Source: RGIG2707 sp045600065 (GTDB lineage Bacteria; Bacillota; Clostridia; Peptostreptococcales; Anaerovoracaceae). Taken from it: a stretch of DNA of 20,948 nucleotides. The stretch lies in the NCBI GenBank assembly GCA_045600065.1, contig JAZRXE010000079.1:1-20948 (forward strand). Reading direction: 5' to 3'. Position numbers and translations under genes: made by a program. The stretch's first letter is position 1. The number at the start of each line of letters is the position of its first letter. The notes beneath the pieces are model-generated. The model searched no databases and was not told the origin of the DNA. It saw only the letters and a program-made list of their open reading frames with translations. Below, one piece after another: positions 1 through 7,780 of the stretch.

Positions 1-1132
1 TATAGATGGTGCCTCCGGTCTTTCCGAGGCTGCGGGCGGCATACTCCTCGCTGAGAGGCAGGGTCTTTGCCTTCTGAGGTACATCGCCGCTGACGCTGAC
101 CCAGTTCTCCCCGTCCGTGACTGTAAGCGTGGCAGGCTGGCCCGCGGTAACGCTTAGCATCATGTCTACAGCACAGAGGGATGGTTCTTTTGTGTAAAGC
201 GCGGACAGCTTATCATACACTCCGGGAGCCGCCACCACGTCTTCCCTGGTGCGGTAGCCGAACATATCCTGGCCCCTCTTTCCTGTCAGATGACCGTCGG
301 TAAATCCGCTGCGGGAAAAGACTGCCCGCAGGGTCTCCATATCCACAGGCTTGCCCTCGATTGCATTTTTGCAGGCTGTTACAGAGGCTGCCACGTATTC
401 GGCGCGCTTCATGCGGCCTTCGATCTTAAGAGAGACCACACCCGCCTCGGCAAGCTCGTTGATATGCTGAATATATGAAAGATCCTTAAGCGATAACACA
501 TAATCTCTGCCCCCGTATTTCCAGTCCAGCCGGCAGGGCTGGGCGCATAGACCGCGGTTTCCGCTGCGCTGACCTATTACGGCAGACATGTAGCAGGCGC
601 CGGAAACGCTCATGCAATGAGCCCCGTGCACAAAGATCTCCGCCTGAACACCGGTTTCGGCTATGACCGAGCGTATCTCCTCCAGAGAAAGCTCTCTTGC
701 CAGGACCACCCTGTCAAAGCCGTAGCTCTGCAAAAGCCTGACTCCCTCTGCATTGTGGCAGACCATCTGGGTGGATGCGAACATCTTCAGGCCCGGCCAG
801 CGCTTCCTGACATAAGAGGCCACGGCATAGTCCTGGATTATGATGGCATCGGCTCCTGCCATGGCAGCCGTATCGACGGCTTCATGCATGGCGCCGATCT
901 CGGAGTCCTTAACCAGGGTGTTGATGGTTATATATACCTTGACTCCGTGGGTATGGCAGTATTTGATTGTGTCTTCAAGGCCTTCGCCTGCGAAGTTTTC
1001 CGCGTTGCGCCTTGCATTGAAATTCTGCAGCCCGAAATATACCGCGCCTGCGCCGGTGCGCACGGCAGCCTTTAGCTGTTCTTCTCCGCCCACAGGCGCC
1101 AGAATTTCGGGTTTTAATATATTGTCTTTCAT
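1..1132 (-). CDS. U32 family protein, RlhA/DUF3656 type (3' end outside window)
   Basis: Partial gene: 377 codons are visible and the frame is still open at the left edge. The protein starts MKDNILKPEILAPVGGEEQ. The U32 signature EIFVHGAHCMSVSGAC is present, with Cys173, Cys180, Cys196 and Cys200 (spacing C-x6-C-x15-C-x3-C). These are the expected ligands of the Fe-S cluster in this family. After the U32 core (about residues 1-270) the chain continues into a region typical of the longer 'collagenase-like' U32 proteins with a DUF3656 extension. E. coli RlhA, the 23S rRNA C2501 hydroxylation protein, belongs to this longer class. A role in RNA hydroxylation is inferred from the family, not shown. 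The start ATG at 1132 has GAAAGG (1141-1146) 8 nt upstream. It is divergent from a second U32 gene, an arrangement that supports related RNA-modification jobs. The old 'peptidase' label is probably misleading. Confidence 0.88.
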   Translation of the reverse strand, partial: MKDNILKPEILAPVGGEEQLKAAVRTGAGAVYFGLQNFNARRNAENFAGEGLEDTIKYCHTHGVKVYITINTLVKDSEIGAMHEAVDTAAMAGADAIIIQDYAVASYVRKRWPGLKMFASTQMVCHNAEGVRLLQSYGFDRVVLARELSLEEIRSVIAETGVQAEIFVHGAHCMSVSGACYMSAVIGQRSGNRGLCAQPCRLDWKYGGRDYVLSLKDLSYIQHINELAEAGVVSLKIEGRMKRAEYVAASVTACKNAIEGKPVDMETLRAVFSRSGFTDGHLTGKRGQDMFGYRTREDVVAAPGVYDKLSALYTKEPSLCAVDMMLSVTAGQPATLTVTDGENWVSVSGDVPQKAKTLPLSEEYAARSLGKTGGTIY

Positions 1133-1171
1133 GGTATAATCCTTTCGTTTGGTAGATTATACCACGAAAGG
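1132..1171. promoter_or_regulatory. Divergent promoter region with interleaved inverted repeats
   Basis: The 47-bp gap between the two U32 genes holds TATAAT on plus (1135-1140) and TATAAT on minus (1161-1156). The TGGTATAAT at 1132-1140 is the exact reverse complement of ATTATACCA at 1156-1164. CCTTTCGT at 1141-1148 is the exact reverse complement of ACGAAAGG at 1164-1171. The -10 boxes and the two SD sequences (GAAAGG on each strand) are therefore parts of these repeats. The -35 boxes are weak (TTTTAA at 1112-1117 for plus; none convincing for minus), so promoter assignment is tentative. Confidence 0.5.
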
Positions 1172-1179
1172 CGGTAAAT

Positions 1180-2388
1180 ATGGCAGAATTGAAGAAAGTT
1201 GAGCTTCTTGCTCCCGCGGGAGATATGGAAGGCATCAGAACAGCTGTTAAATACGGTGCAGACGCCGTTTATTGCGGAGGCCCCTTTATGCAAATGAGGG
1301 CTTCCAAGGTCGGCTTCACCGAAGAGACCCTGGCTCAAGCCGCAGACGAGCTTCATGCCAAGGGCAGAAAGCTCTTTGTGACCGTGAACTGTTTTGCCGA
1401 CAACGGCGAAGTTCCCCTGATGGGAGACTATGCCAAAAGGCTTAAGGATATAGGCGCGGACGCGCTGATAGTATCGGACATAGGAGTCATCTCCGAGATC
1501 AAATCCGCCCTGCCCGATATGGAGATCCATCTCAGCACCCAGGCTAACTGCATGAATTACAAGGCCGCAGAGGTCTATTACAACCTGGGCGTCACCAGAA
1601 TAGTCCTGGCAAGAGAGCTGAGCATAGAAAAGATAGCCGAGATCCGGGCCAAGGCCCCCAAGGGCCTGCAGCTGGAGGCCTTCATCCACGGCGCAATGTG
1701 CATGAGCTACTCGGGCCGCTGCCTGCTGTCCGCATTCACCACAGGCCGCAGCGCCAACAGAGGCGAATGCGCCCAGTCCTGCAGATGGAACTATTATCTG
1801 ATGGAAGAAAGGCGCCCCGGCGAATACTTCCCCATAGAAGAAAACGAGCGCGGCACCACCATACTCAGCTCCAAGGAGCTTTGCGCCGTAGACTTTCTGG
1901 ACAAGCTGGCAGATGCAGGCATCATCTCCTTCAAGGTAGAAGGCAGAATGCGCACACCCTATTACATTGGCTCCACCATCAACGCATACAGAATGCTCAT
2001 GGACGGAAAGATCACTAAAGAACAGGCCATGAAGGAGCTCAACACCTCCAGCCACAGGCCCTATTGCTCCGGCTTCTATCTTGGAGATCCCGATGCCGTC
2101 ATGAGCGATTCCTCAGGCTATGTCAGAGACTGGCAGTTTACTGCAGTCGCAAAGGAAGCCTCCAAGGACGGTTTTGTCACCATAGAGACCAGAAACGCCT
2201 TCAATGTGGGCGATGAGTTGGAGGTAGTAACACCCGGTATGCCCGGAAGACCCTTCAAGGTCACAAGCATCACAGACGAAGAAGGCAACAGCCTGCAGCG
2301 TTCGGCGTCTCCCATGAAGACCATCCGCATCAACGCCCCCGAAGGCGTGGAGCCCATGGACCTTTTCAGAAAGCAGCAGGCAGAATAG
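1180..2388 (+). CDS. U32 family tRNA hydroxylation protein, TrhP/YegQ-like
   Basis: A complete 402-aa protein of the short U32 class. The signature EAFIHGAMCMSYSGRC spans about residues 166-181. Cys174, Cys181, Cys197 and Cys201 have the same spacing as in the divergent U32 neighbour and are the likely 4Fe-4S ligands. The N-terminal LLAPAGDMEGIRTAVKYGAD is the usual TIM-barrel-like opening of the family. Length and order match E. coli TrhP (YegQ) and the Bacillus YrrN/YrrO proteins, which form 5-hydroxyuridine at tRNA position 34 using prephenate. Assignment to the tRNA rather than the rRNA branch rests on length and on the absence of a DUF3656 extension. The start at 1180 has an SD-like GAAAGGCGGT at 1166-1175. 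The gene is followed by a hairpin terminator, so it is probably monocistronic. Confidence 0.88.
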   Translation: MAELKKVELLAPAGDMEGIRTAVKYGADAVYCGGPFMQMRASKVGFTEETLAQAADELHAKGRKLFVTVNCFADNGEVPLMGDYAKRLKDIGADALIVSDIGVISEIKSALPDMEIHLSTQANCMNYKAAEVYYNLGVTRIVLARELSIEKIAEIRAKAPKGLQLEAFIHGAMCMSYSGRCLLSAFTTGRSANRGECAQSCRWNYYLMEERRPGEYFPIEENERGTTILSSKELCAVDFLDKLADAGIISFKVEGRMRTPYYIGSTINAYRMLMDGKITKEQAMKELNTSSHRPYCSGFYLGDPDAVMSDSSGYVRDWQFTAVAKEASKDGFVTIETRNAFNVGDELEVVTPGMPGRPFKVTSITDEEGNSLQRSASPMKTIRINAPEGVEPMDLFRKQQAE

Positions 2389-2422
2389 TCTGTATTGCAA
2401 AATACTATAGAAAACAAGCTCG

Positions 2423-2462
2423 TATACTCTTGCAGTTATGTTTCTGCAAGAGTATAATTTTG
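2423..2462 (+). terminator. Rho-independent terminator after the U32 gene
   Basis: Perfect 13-bp inverted repeat: TATACTCTTGCAG (2423-2435), an 8-nt loop, then CTGCAAGAGTATA (2444-2456), followed by a modest T-run ATTTTG. It lies 35 bp past the stop codon and insulates the MFS operon. Confidence 0.75.
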
Positions 2463-2490
2463 TAGTTATATAGATATTTTTCAATATAAA
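2460..2490 (+). promoter_or_regulatory. Weak candidate promoter for the MFS operon
   Basis: TTGTAG (2460-2465), 17-bp spacer, AATATA (2483-2488; TATAAA overlaps at 2485-2490). The boxes match the consensus only partly, but this AT-rich stretch after the terminator is the only likely promoter before the operon. Just before the SD, GGGCC (2520-2524) can pair with GGCCC (2532-2536). Confidence 0.3.
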
Positions 2491-2547
2491 CTCCATCATT
2501 CAAGAACTTAAAACAATCGGGGCCTTTTCCCGGCCCAAGGGACGATA

Positions 2548-3762
2548 ATGCTGGAAAAACTCAAACAAAAGAACAAGTATCTCCCGCTGATGATGACTTT
2601 ATTTTTCTATTCCATCGGCGGATCCATGGGTCACCCTGTGACTCCTACCATGATCATCGAACGCAACCTGGACAGCTCTCTGTTCGGTACTGCCTTCGCT
2701 GCCATGAGCATCACCAACTTCCTGACCGCTCCGCTCTGGGGCAAGCTCTGCAACTACATGCCCACCAGAAAGATCATGAGCATCAGCTGCCTTGGCTACA
2801 TGCTGGGTCAGAGCATCTTCGGCTTCTGTACCAACGGTGCAATGGCCATCGGCGGCAGAGCCATCTCCGGTATCTTCATTGCCGGACTTCACACTGCCCT
2901 CCCCAGCTATATCATAAACACATCCGGATCTCTGGATGAGCGCAGCAGAGCCCTGACTCTGAACATGACCATCCAGAACGTTGCCAGCGCCTGCGGCTAC
3001 TTCATCGGCGGCATGATGGGCGCATACTTCAACGTAGAGATCACCTTCACCACCCTGCTGATCATCATCTTCATCTCGGCCATACTCTTCTATGTGACCA
3101 GCGAGGATGACACCCCCTACAAGCAAGTGCCCGATCACAAGCTTACCTTTGCCGAAGCCAACCCCTTCGCAGCCTTTATGGCAGCCAGGAGCTTTATGAC
3201 CAACACCCTGGCAATCTGCTTTGCGGCTGTTGTATTCGGAAGCCTTGGCCAGGTATGCCTTGAACAGGTATTCAACTACTATATCCAGGATCAGTTCGGC
3301 CAGACCTCCGCATCCAACGGCATCTTCAAGGCCGCCATCGCCATAGGCACTCTGGTCTGCAACACCACTGTCACCATGAAGCTGGTCCGCAAGACCGACA
3401 TCAACAAGACCTATCTGCCCGTTATGCTGGCACAGATACTGCCGCTGGCTCTGATACTGGTCACAGATTCCCTGCTGCCCTTCGCAGTGGGCTACATTCT
3501 GTTCTCCATCATCAATGCAGTCCGTCTGCCCATACAGCAGAACATAGCTGCCCAGTACGGCAATGCCAACAACTCCGGAAGCGTCATCGGATTCTACAAC
3601 TCCATGAACTCCGTGGGCTCCATTTTCGGCGCCCTGTTTGCGGGACTGATCTACGAATACGATCCCTTCCTGCCGTTCCAGCTTGCCTTCGGCGCATTTT
3701 CCGTCGGCATATTCTTCGCTTTCATCTATTTGAACAAGTATAAGAAAGGGCTCTCCCAATAA
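2548..3762 (+). CDS. MFS transporter, first of three tandem paralogs
   Basis: A 404-aa hydrophobic protein with the length and layout of a 12-TM major facilitator. The loop after TM2 reads LWGKLCNYMPTRK (about residues 63-75). This is a variant of MFS motif A (G-x3-D-R-x-G-R) in which Cys-Asn replaces the usual acidic residue. Motifs shared with both downstream copies are GHPVTP (28-33), LDSS (41-44), EDDTPYK (186-192), EANPF (203-207), EQVFNYYI (239-246) and RKTDIN (281-286). Substrate and direction are unknown; drug or metabolite export is typical of similar MFS proteins, but nothing here fixes it. SD AAGGGA (2537-2542) lies 5 nt before the ATG. The stop codon overlaps the next ATG by one base (TAATG), indicating translational coupling. 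Confidence 0.9.
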   Translation: MLEKLKQKNKYLPLMMTLFFYSIGGSMGHPVTPTMIIERNLDSSLFGTAFAAMSITNFLTAPLWGKLCNYMPTRKIMSISCLGYMLGQSIFGFCTNGAMAIGGRAISGIFIAGLHTALPSYIINTSGSLDERSRALTLNMTIQNVASACGYFIGGMMGAYFNVEITFTTLLIIIFISAILFYVTSEDDTPYKQVPDHKLTFAEANPFAAFMAARSFMTNTLAICFAAVVFGSLGQVCLEQVFNYYIQDQFGQTSASNGIFKAAIAIGTLVCNTTVTMKLVRKTDINKTYLPVMLAQILPLALILVTDSLLPFAVGYILFSIINAVRLPIQQNIAAQYGNANNSGSVIGFYNSMNSVGSIFGALFAGLIYEYDPFLPFQLAFGAFSVGIFFAFIYLNKYKKGLSQ

Positions 3763-4973
3763 TGAAAATCGATAAGAGATATCTTCCTTACGTGATAGTG
3801 CTCTGCTGGTTCTCCATCGGAGCCTCAATGGGACACCCCATCACCCCTGCCCTGATAGTGGAAAGAGGCCTGGACAGCTCGGTATTCGGCACTGCATTTG
3901 CCGCCATGAGCATCAGCTCCTTCTGCATGTCACCCTTCTGGGGCAAGATGTGCAACTACTGGCCCACCAAGAGAGTCACACTGGTCTGCGGACTCGGATA
4001 CTTCATGGGACAGACCATATTCGGCCACGCCACCACCAATATGATGGCCCTGGGCGGCCGTATGTTCTCCGGCTTTTTTACCGGCGGGATCTACACAAGC
4101 TTCGCAAACTACGTGATCAATACCTCTCAGAGCCCCGAGGAACAGTCCCAGATGCTCACCCTGAACACCACCATTCAGAATGTAGTGGGCGCCATAGGCT
4201 ATTTTGTAGGCGGCATGCTGGGCACAGTATCCATAGAGGTGACCGTTTACGGAATGATGTTCAACCTGTTCACCTCTGCAATACTTTTCTACATGGTCTG
4301 CGAGGACGATACGCCCTACAAGCAGATACCCGACCACAAGCTTACGTTCAAAGAGGCCAACCCCTTCAGCGCCATACTCTCATCCAGGGAATTCATGACG
4401 CCTATGCTGGTGACCATTTTTGTCACCTATGTATTTGCAGCCATAGGCCAGACCTGCTTCGAACAGGTATTCAATTACTACATCAGAGATCAGTTCGGAC
4501 TCAGCTCCGCCTACAACGGAACCTTCAAGGCCGTGATCGCCATCTGCACCTTCATCTGCAACAGCACGCTCACCATGTATCTTATCAGAAAGACTGATAT
4601 CAACATGAGCTTCGTTGCGATAACCCTGATACAGATACTGCCCCTCGGTCTGATGCTGATGTTCAATACGATAGTTCCCTTCGCTGTCTGCGATGTGATA
4701 TTCTTCACCCTCAACGCCGTCAGGCTCCCCCTGCTCCAGAATATGGTCGCCCAGAGAGCCGACGCAGAGCACAGCAACAGCGCCATGGGTTTATATAATT
4801 CAATGAATTCCTTCGGTGCCATCATCGGCGCACTGGTAGCCGGTCTCATTTACGATACCAACCCCAAGCTACCGTTCATGGTCGCCTTTGCAGCCTTCGT
4901 TATCTCCGGAATCGTTGCCCTGGTCTTCTCCGGACGCTACAAGGCCGAAAAGAAGGCGTCCGAAGCAAAGTAA
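3762..4973 (+). CDS. MFS transporter, second tandem paralog
   Basis: A 403-aa, 12-TM MFS protein clearly duplicated from its neighbour. It has GHPITP (24-29), LDSS (37-40), motif-A variant FWGKMCNYWPTKR (59-71), EDDTPYK (181-187), EANPF, EQVFNYYI and RKTDIN. Its start overlaps the upstream stop by one base. An SD-like AAAGGG ends about 11 nt upstream, rather far, so it probably relies on coupling. The conserved residues cluster in the TM2-3 loop, the central cytoplasmic loop and TM7, while other membrane stretches differ, which could mean different substrates. Function unknown. Confidence 0.9.
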   Translation: MKIDKRYLPYVIVLCWFSIGASMGHPITPALIVERGLDSSVFGTAFAAMSISSFCMSPFWGKMCNYWPTKRVTLVCGLGYFMGQTIFGHATTNMMALGGRMFSGFFTGGIYTSFANYVINTSQSPEEQSQMLTLNTTIQNVVGAIGYFVGGMLGTVSIEVTVYGMMFNLFTSAILFYMVCEDDTPYKQIPDHKLTFKEANPFSAILSSREFMTPMLVTIFVTYVFAAIGQTCFEQVFNYYIRDQFGLSSAYNGTFKAVIAICTFICNSTLTMYLIRKTDINMSFVAITLIQILPLGLMLMFNTIVPFAVCDVIFFTLNAVRLPLLQNMVAQRADAEHSNSAMGLYNSMNSFGAIIGALVAGLIYDTNPKLPFMVAFAAFVISGIVALVFSGRYKAEKKASEAK

Positions 4974-4985
4974 ATGGAGAAAAAG

Positions 4986-6185
4986 ATGAAAAAAAACAAA
5001 ACGATCCTGTTCCTGTGCATAGTTGTGGCCTTCAACTGCGCCGCAAGCTTTGCACATCCTGTTACCCCCACCCTGATAGTTGAAAGAGGGCTGGACAGCT
5101 CTATGTTCGGCGTCGCCCTGGCAGCCATGATGTTCACCAATTTCAGCTTCGCGCCCTTCTGGGGAAAGCTCTGCGGCTATATTCCCACCAAGCGGATAAT
5201 GTTCATAACCGCCCTCGGCTATGCCTGCGGACAGGCCATTTTCGGTTCTGCACAGAGCGAGGTAATGGTAGTAGCCGGAAGAATGTTTGCCGGGGTTTTC
5301 TGCGGCGGAACCTTCACATCCTTTACCAATTACATTATCAACATCAATTCGGATCCCCAGGAAAGAGCCAAGTATCTGACTGCTCTGGCGACCATTCAGA
5401 CCGTTGCCGGTGCCGTAGGCTACTTTGTAGGCGGAATGCTGGGCCTCATCTCCGTAGAGGCAGCCTTCATCGCCCAGGTATGCACACTGGCAGGCTGCGG
5501 CGTGCTCTTCTTTATTCTGCTGGAGGATGATACTCCCTACAAGACAGTACCCTCCACTCCGCTGAGCATAAAGGAAGCAAATCCGTTCAGTGCTTTTGCT
5601 TCAGCCAGAAACTTTATGAATCCCACCCTGTTCTCCCTGTTTGCAATAGTTGCCATCTGCGGCATAGGTCAGAACAGCTTCGAGCAGGTATTCAACTACT
5701 ACATCAAGGATCAGCTGAATCTCAGCTCCGCGTATAACGGCATATTCAAGGCCATCATCGCCGTGGTGAGCCTGGCAGTCAACAGCACCATCTGCATGCA
5801 TCTGATCAGGAAGACAGATATCAACCTGACCTTCCTGCCCGTGATGCTGGGCAGCATAGTTCCCCTGGGACTGATCATGATCTGCACAGACATGCTGATT
5901 CCCTTCGTTGCCTGCGACGTCGTTTTCTTCGCACTGACAGCAATGCGTCTGCCGCTGTGCCAGAATCTTATCGCGATCAGGACAACTCCGGAAAACAGCA
6001 ACCAGATAATGGGCTTCTATCAGTCCATGAACTCTCTTGGCGGCATTTTCGGCGCTCTTTTTGCAGGCCTGATCTACGATACCAACCATATGTATCCCTT
6101 TATTCTCGCCTTCCTGTCCTTTGTAGCCCGAGGGGTTATCTCCCTGAAGTTCGTCAAGGATTACAAGGCAGGAAAGACCGCATAA
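4986..6185 (+). CDS. MFS transporter, third tandem paralog
   Basis: A 12-TM MFS protein of 399 aa from this start. An in-frame ATG at 4974 directly abuts the previous stop and would add MEKK. I prefer 4986 because GGAGA (4976-4980) is then a well-placed SD with 5-nt spacing, and MKKNKTILFL aligns with the start of the second copy. Shared motifs are AHPVTP, ERGLDSS, motif-A variant FWGKLCGYIPTKR, EDDTPYK, EANPFSAF, EQVFNYYIKDQ and RKTDIN. This copy looks the most divergent at the N-terminus (FNCAASFAHP against SIGxSMGHP). It is the last gene of the operon, with a strong terminator about 60 bp on. Substrate unknown. Confidence 0.88.
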   Translation: MKKNKTILFLCIVVAFNCAASFAHPVTPTLIVERGLDSSMFGVALAAMMFTNFSFAPFWGKLCGYIPTKRIMFITALGYACGQAIFGSAQSEVMVVAGRMFAGVFCGGTFTSFTNYIININSDPQERAKYLTALATIQTVAGAVGYFVGGMLGLISVEAAFIAQVCTLAGCGVLFFILLEDDTPYKTVPSTPLSIKEANPFSAFASARNFMNPTLFSLFAIVAICGIGQNSFEQVFNYYIKDQLNLSSAYNGIFKAIIAVVSLAVNSTICMHLIRKTDINLTFLPVMLGSIVPLGLIMICTDMLIPFVACDVVFFALTAMRLPLCQNLIAIRTTPENSNQIMGFYQSMNSLGGIFGALFAGLIYDTNHMYPFILAFLSFVARGVISLKFVKDYKAGKTA

Positions 6186-6246
6186 GGCATATCCGCCGAT
6201 CACTAAGCCTTCGGCTGCGTTATGCAGACAGGCCCCCAAAGCATGT

Positions 6247-6280
6247 AAAAACGGAAGCAGCTTGGACTGCTTCCGTTTTT
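6247..6280. terminator. Bidirectional terminator between MFS and MATE operons
   Basis: Perfect 14-bp inverted repeat AAAAACGGAAGCAG (6247-6260) / CTGCTTCCGTTTTT (6267-6280) with loop CTTGGA. The arms give a U-run on either strand, so it can end the plus MFS transcript and the minus MATE transcript. A second stem, ATAGCTC (6308-6314) / GAGCTAT (6340-6346), overlaps the MATE stop codon. Confidence 0.9.
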
Positions 6281-6342
6281 GATTTCCTGTATTAGCGTAT
6301 CGAGACAATAGCTCTGCGACTCCGGCCGTCCGGGAATCGGAG

Positions 6343-7740
6343 CTATACTGTCCTTCCGAAGGGAGGCTCGTCGCCGTCATTGAGCTTGTCAAGCTTTCTG
6401 AACAAGGAAAGCACCAGGGGCAGAGCCATCAGGAATCCGGATACGAAATCCGCAGTGGCCTGAGCGCAGGCAAGGCCTTCGGCACCGAAGAATCTGGACA
6501 GTATTATTACCAGAGGAATAAAGCATATCAGCTGTCTGGACATGCTCAGGATCAGATTCTCCACCGGCCTTCCTATGGCCTGATACAGATTGCTCGTTGC
6601 CATAACCAGGCAGTGAGGTATCAGGGTTATGCTCAGCGTTCGCAGCTTAAGGCAGGCAATCCGCAGCACAGTCGGATCAGCCTCGGAATTGAACAGCCCT
6701 ACAATGGGCTCAGCAAAGATTATAGACAGAGCGCCAAGCACTATCGCAACTGCACATTCTATGCCGAAGGTAACCTTGAAGGTCTCCTTGACTCTCTTGT
6801 AGCGCCTTGCGCCCCAGCAGAAGCCTCCGATGGGTGCTATGCCCTGGGAGAAGCCCATAATGGCGGAAGCCACAAATCTGGACAGCTTGTTTGCGATGGC
6901 AATTCCGGCCAGCACGGATGTGCCGAAGCCCTTTGCCACATTGTTGGTAAGAATGGCGCCTGTAGACATAAGGGCCATTCGAAGGAAGGTGGGCACACCC
7001 ATGCGGGCGACCTCCTTCACAGCGTCGCTCTCCACCTTGAAATGCTTAGGAGCTACCGAAAGCACCGCCTTGCGGGCCGCATAGGGATACAGCAGTATGC
7101 AAAAGCTGAATACCTTGGAAATAGCCGTTGCCAGAGCCGCACCCTTGACCTCCATGCCCAGCACGGAGATGAAGACAGGGTCAAGAAGGCAGTTGAGCAC
7201 GCAGCCCGAGCTCATGCCCACCATGGCAAGCATTGAACTTCCCTCGCTGCGCAGCAGCTGATTGAGTATGGTATTTGCTATGGTAAAGGGAGTGGCGATC
7301 AGTATCCATGTAGCGTAATCTACGGAATACTGCTGGGATTCGGCTGTACTACCCAGCCAGAGCACTATGTCGGACTTTCCGATAAATGCCAGAGCAGCCA
7401 GCACGGAAGAAAAGAGGCAGCCTATATAAAGGGTCGTGGCGGCTACTCTTGTGGCCTTGTCGTTTTTACCTGCTCCCATAAGCCTGGAAATATAGCTGGA
7501 AGCGCCCATGGCAAAGCCCATGCCTACAGCCCTGATGATATTCATCAGAGAATCGTTGATGGCTACGGCTGCCGTGGCAGTCTGCCCCAGCCCGCTTACA
7601 AAGAAGGTATCTGCAAGATTGTAAATGGAGTCAATAAGCGCGCTTATGATCATAGGCACCGCAATCTTAGGCACCAGCCTGAGCATGGGTGTTTCGAGCA
7701 TCAAAGCACGTCGTTCCTGAGAATTGGAATTAGTGGCCAT
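6343..7740 (-). CDS. MATE family efflux transporter
   Basis: A 465-aa protein of normal MATE length with 12 predicted membrane segments. The family opening LETPMLRLVPKIAVPMIIS is followed by NLADTFFVSGLG in TM1-2, and the second half-repeat contains GFSQGIAPIGGFCWGA. MATE proteins export cationic drugs, metabolites or lipid-linked compounds using Na+ or H+ gradients; MepA-like clostridial members are the closest match by eye, but the substrate is unknown. The SD AAAGGAG sits 6 nt before the ATG. It is the last gene of a three-gene minus-strand unit, 40 bp after the FkbM methyltransferase gene, and ends at the shared bidirectional terminator. The context hints at export of a modified product, but this is inference. 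Confidence 0.9.
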   Translation of the reverse strand: MATNSNSQERRALMLETPMLRLVPKIAVPMIISALIDSIYNLADTFFVSGLGQTATAAVAINDSLMNIIRAVGMGFAMGASSYISRLMGAGKNDKATRVAATTLYIGCLFSSVLAALAFIGKSDIVLWLGSTAESQQYSVDYATWILIATPFTIANTILNQLLRSEGSSMLAMVGMSSGCVLNCLLDPVFISVLGMEVKGAALATAISKVFSFCILLYPYAARKAVLSVAPKHFKVESDAVKEVARMGVPTFLRMALMSTGAILTNNVAKGFGTSVLAGIAIANKLSRFVASAIMGFSQGIAPIGGFCWGARRYKRVKETFKVTFGIECAVAIVLGALSIIFAEPIVGLFNSEADPTVLRIACLKLRTLSITLIPHCLVMATSNLYQAIGRPVENLILSMSRQLICFIPLVIILSRFFGAEGLACAQATADFVSGFLMALPLVLSLFRKLDKLNDGDEPPFGRTV

Positions 7741-7780
7741 TATCGCTCCTTTCCTGATAACGCCTGTTAAGGCCTTATGA

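Noticed and set aside
1129..2055. A 308-codon open frame on minus opposite the TrhP-like U32 gene
   Set aside because: It is antisense to a well-supported gene with an intact Cys signature, and its translation looks random.
2599..3828. A 409-codon open frame on minus opposite the first MFS gene
   Set aside because: Its low-complexity Gly/Asp/His-rich translation has no family features and mirrors a strong MFS gene; it has no promoter or ribosome site of its own.
4974..4985. Upstream ATG for the third MFS gene
   Set aside because: It has no SD, whereas the ATG at 4986 has GGAGA at ideal spacing and aligns with the paralog; the upstream one remains possible through coupling.
5601..6392. A 263-codon minus frame opposite the third MFS gene
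   Set aside because: It crosses the strong bidirectional terminator at 6247-6280 and has a random-looking translation.
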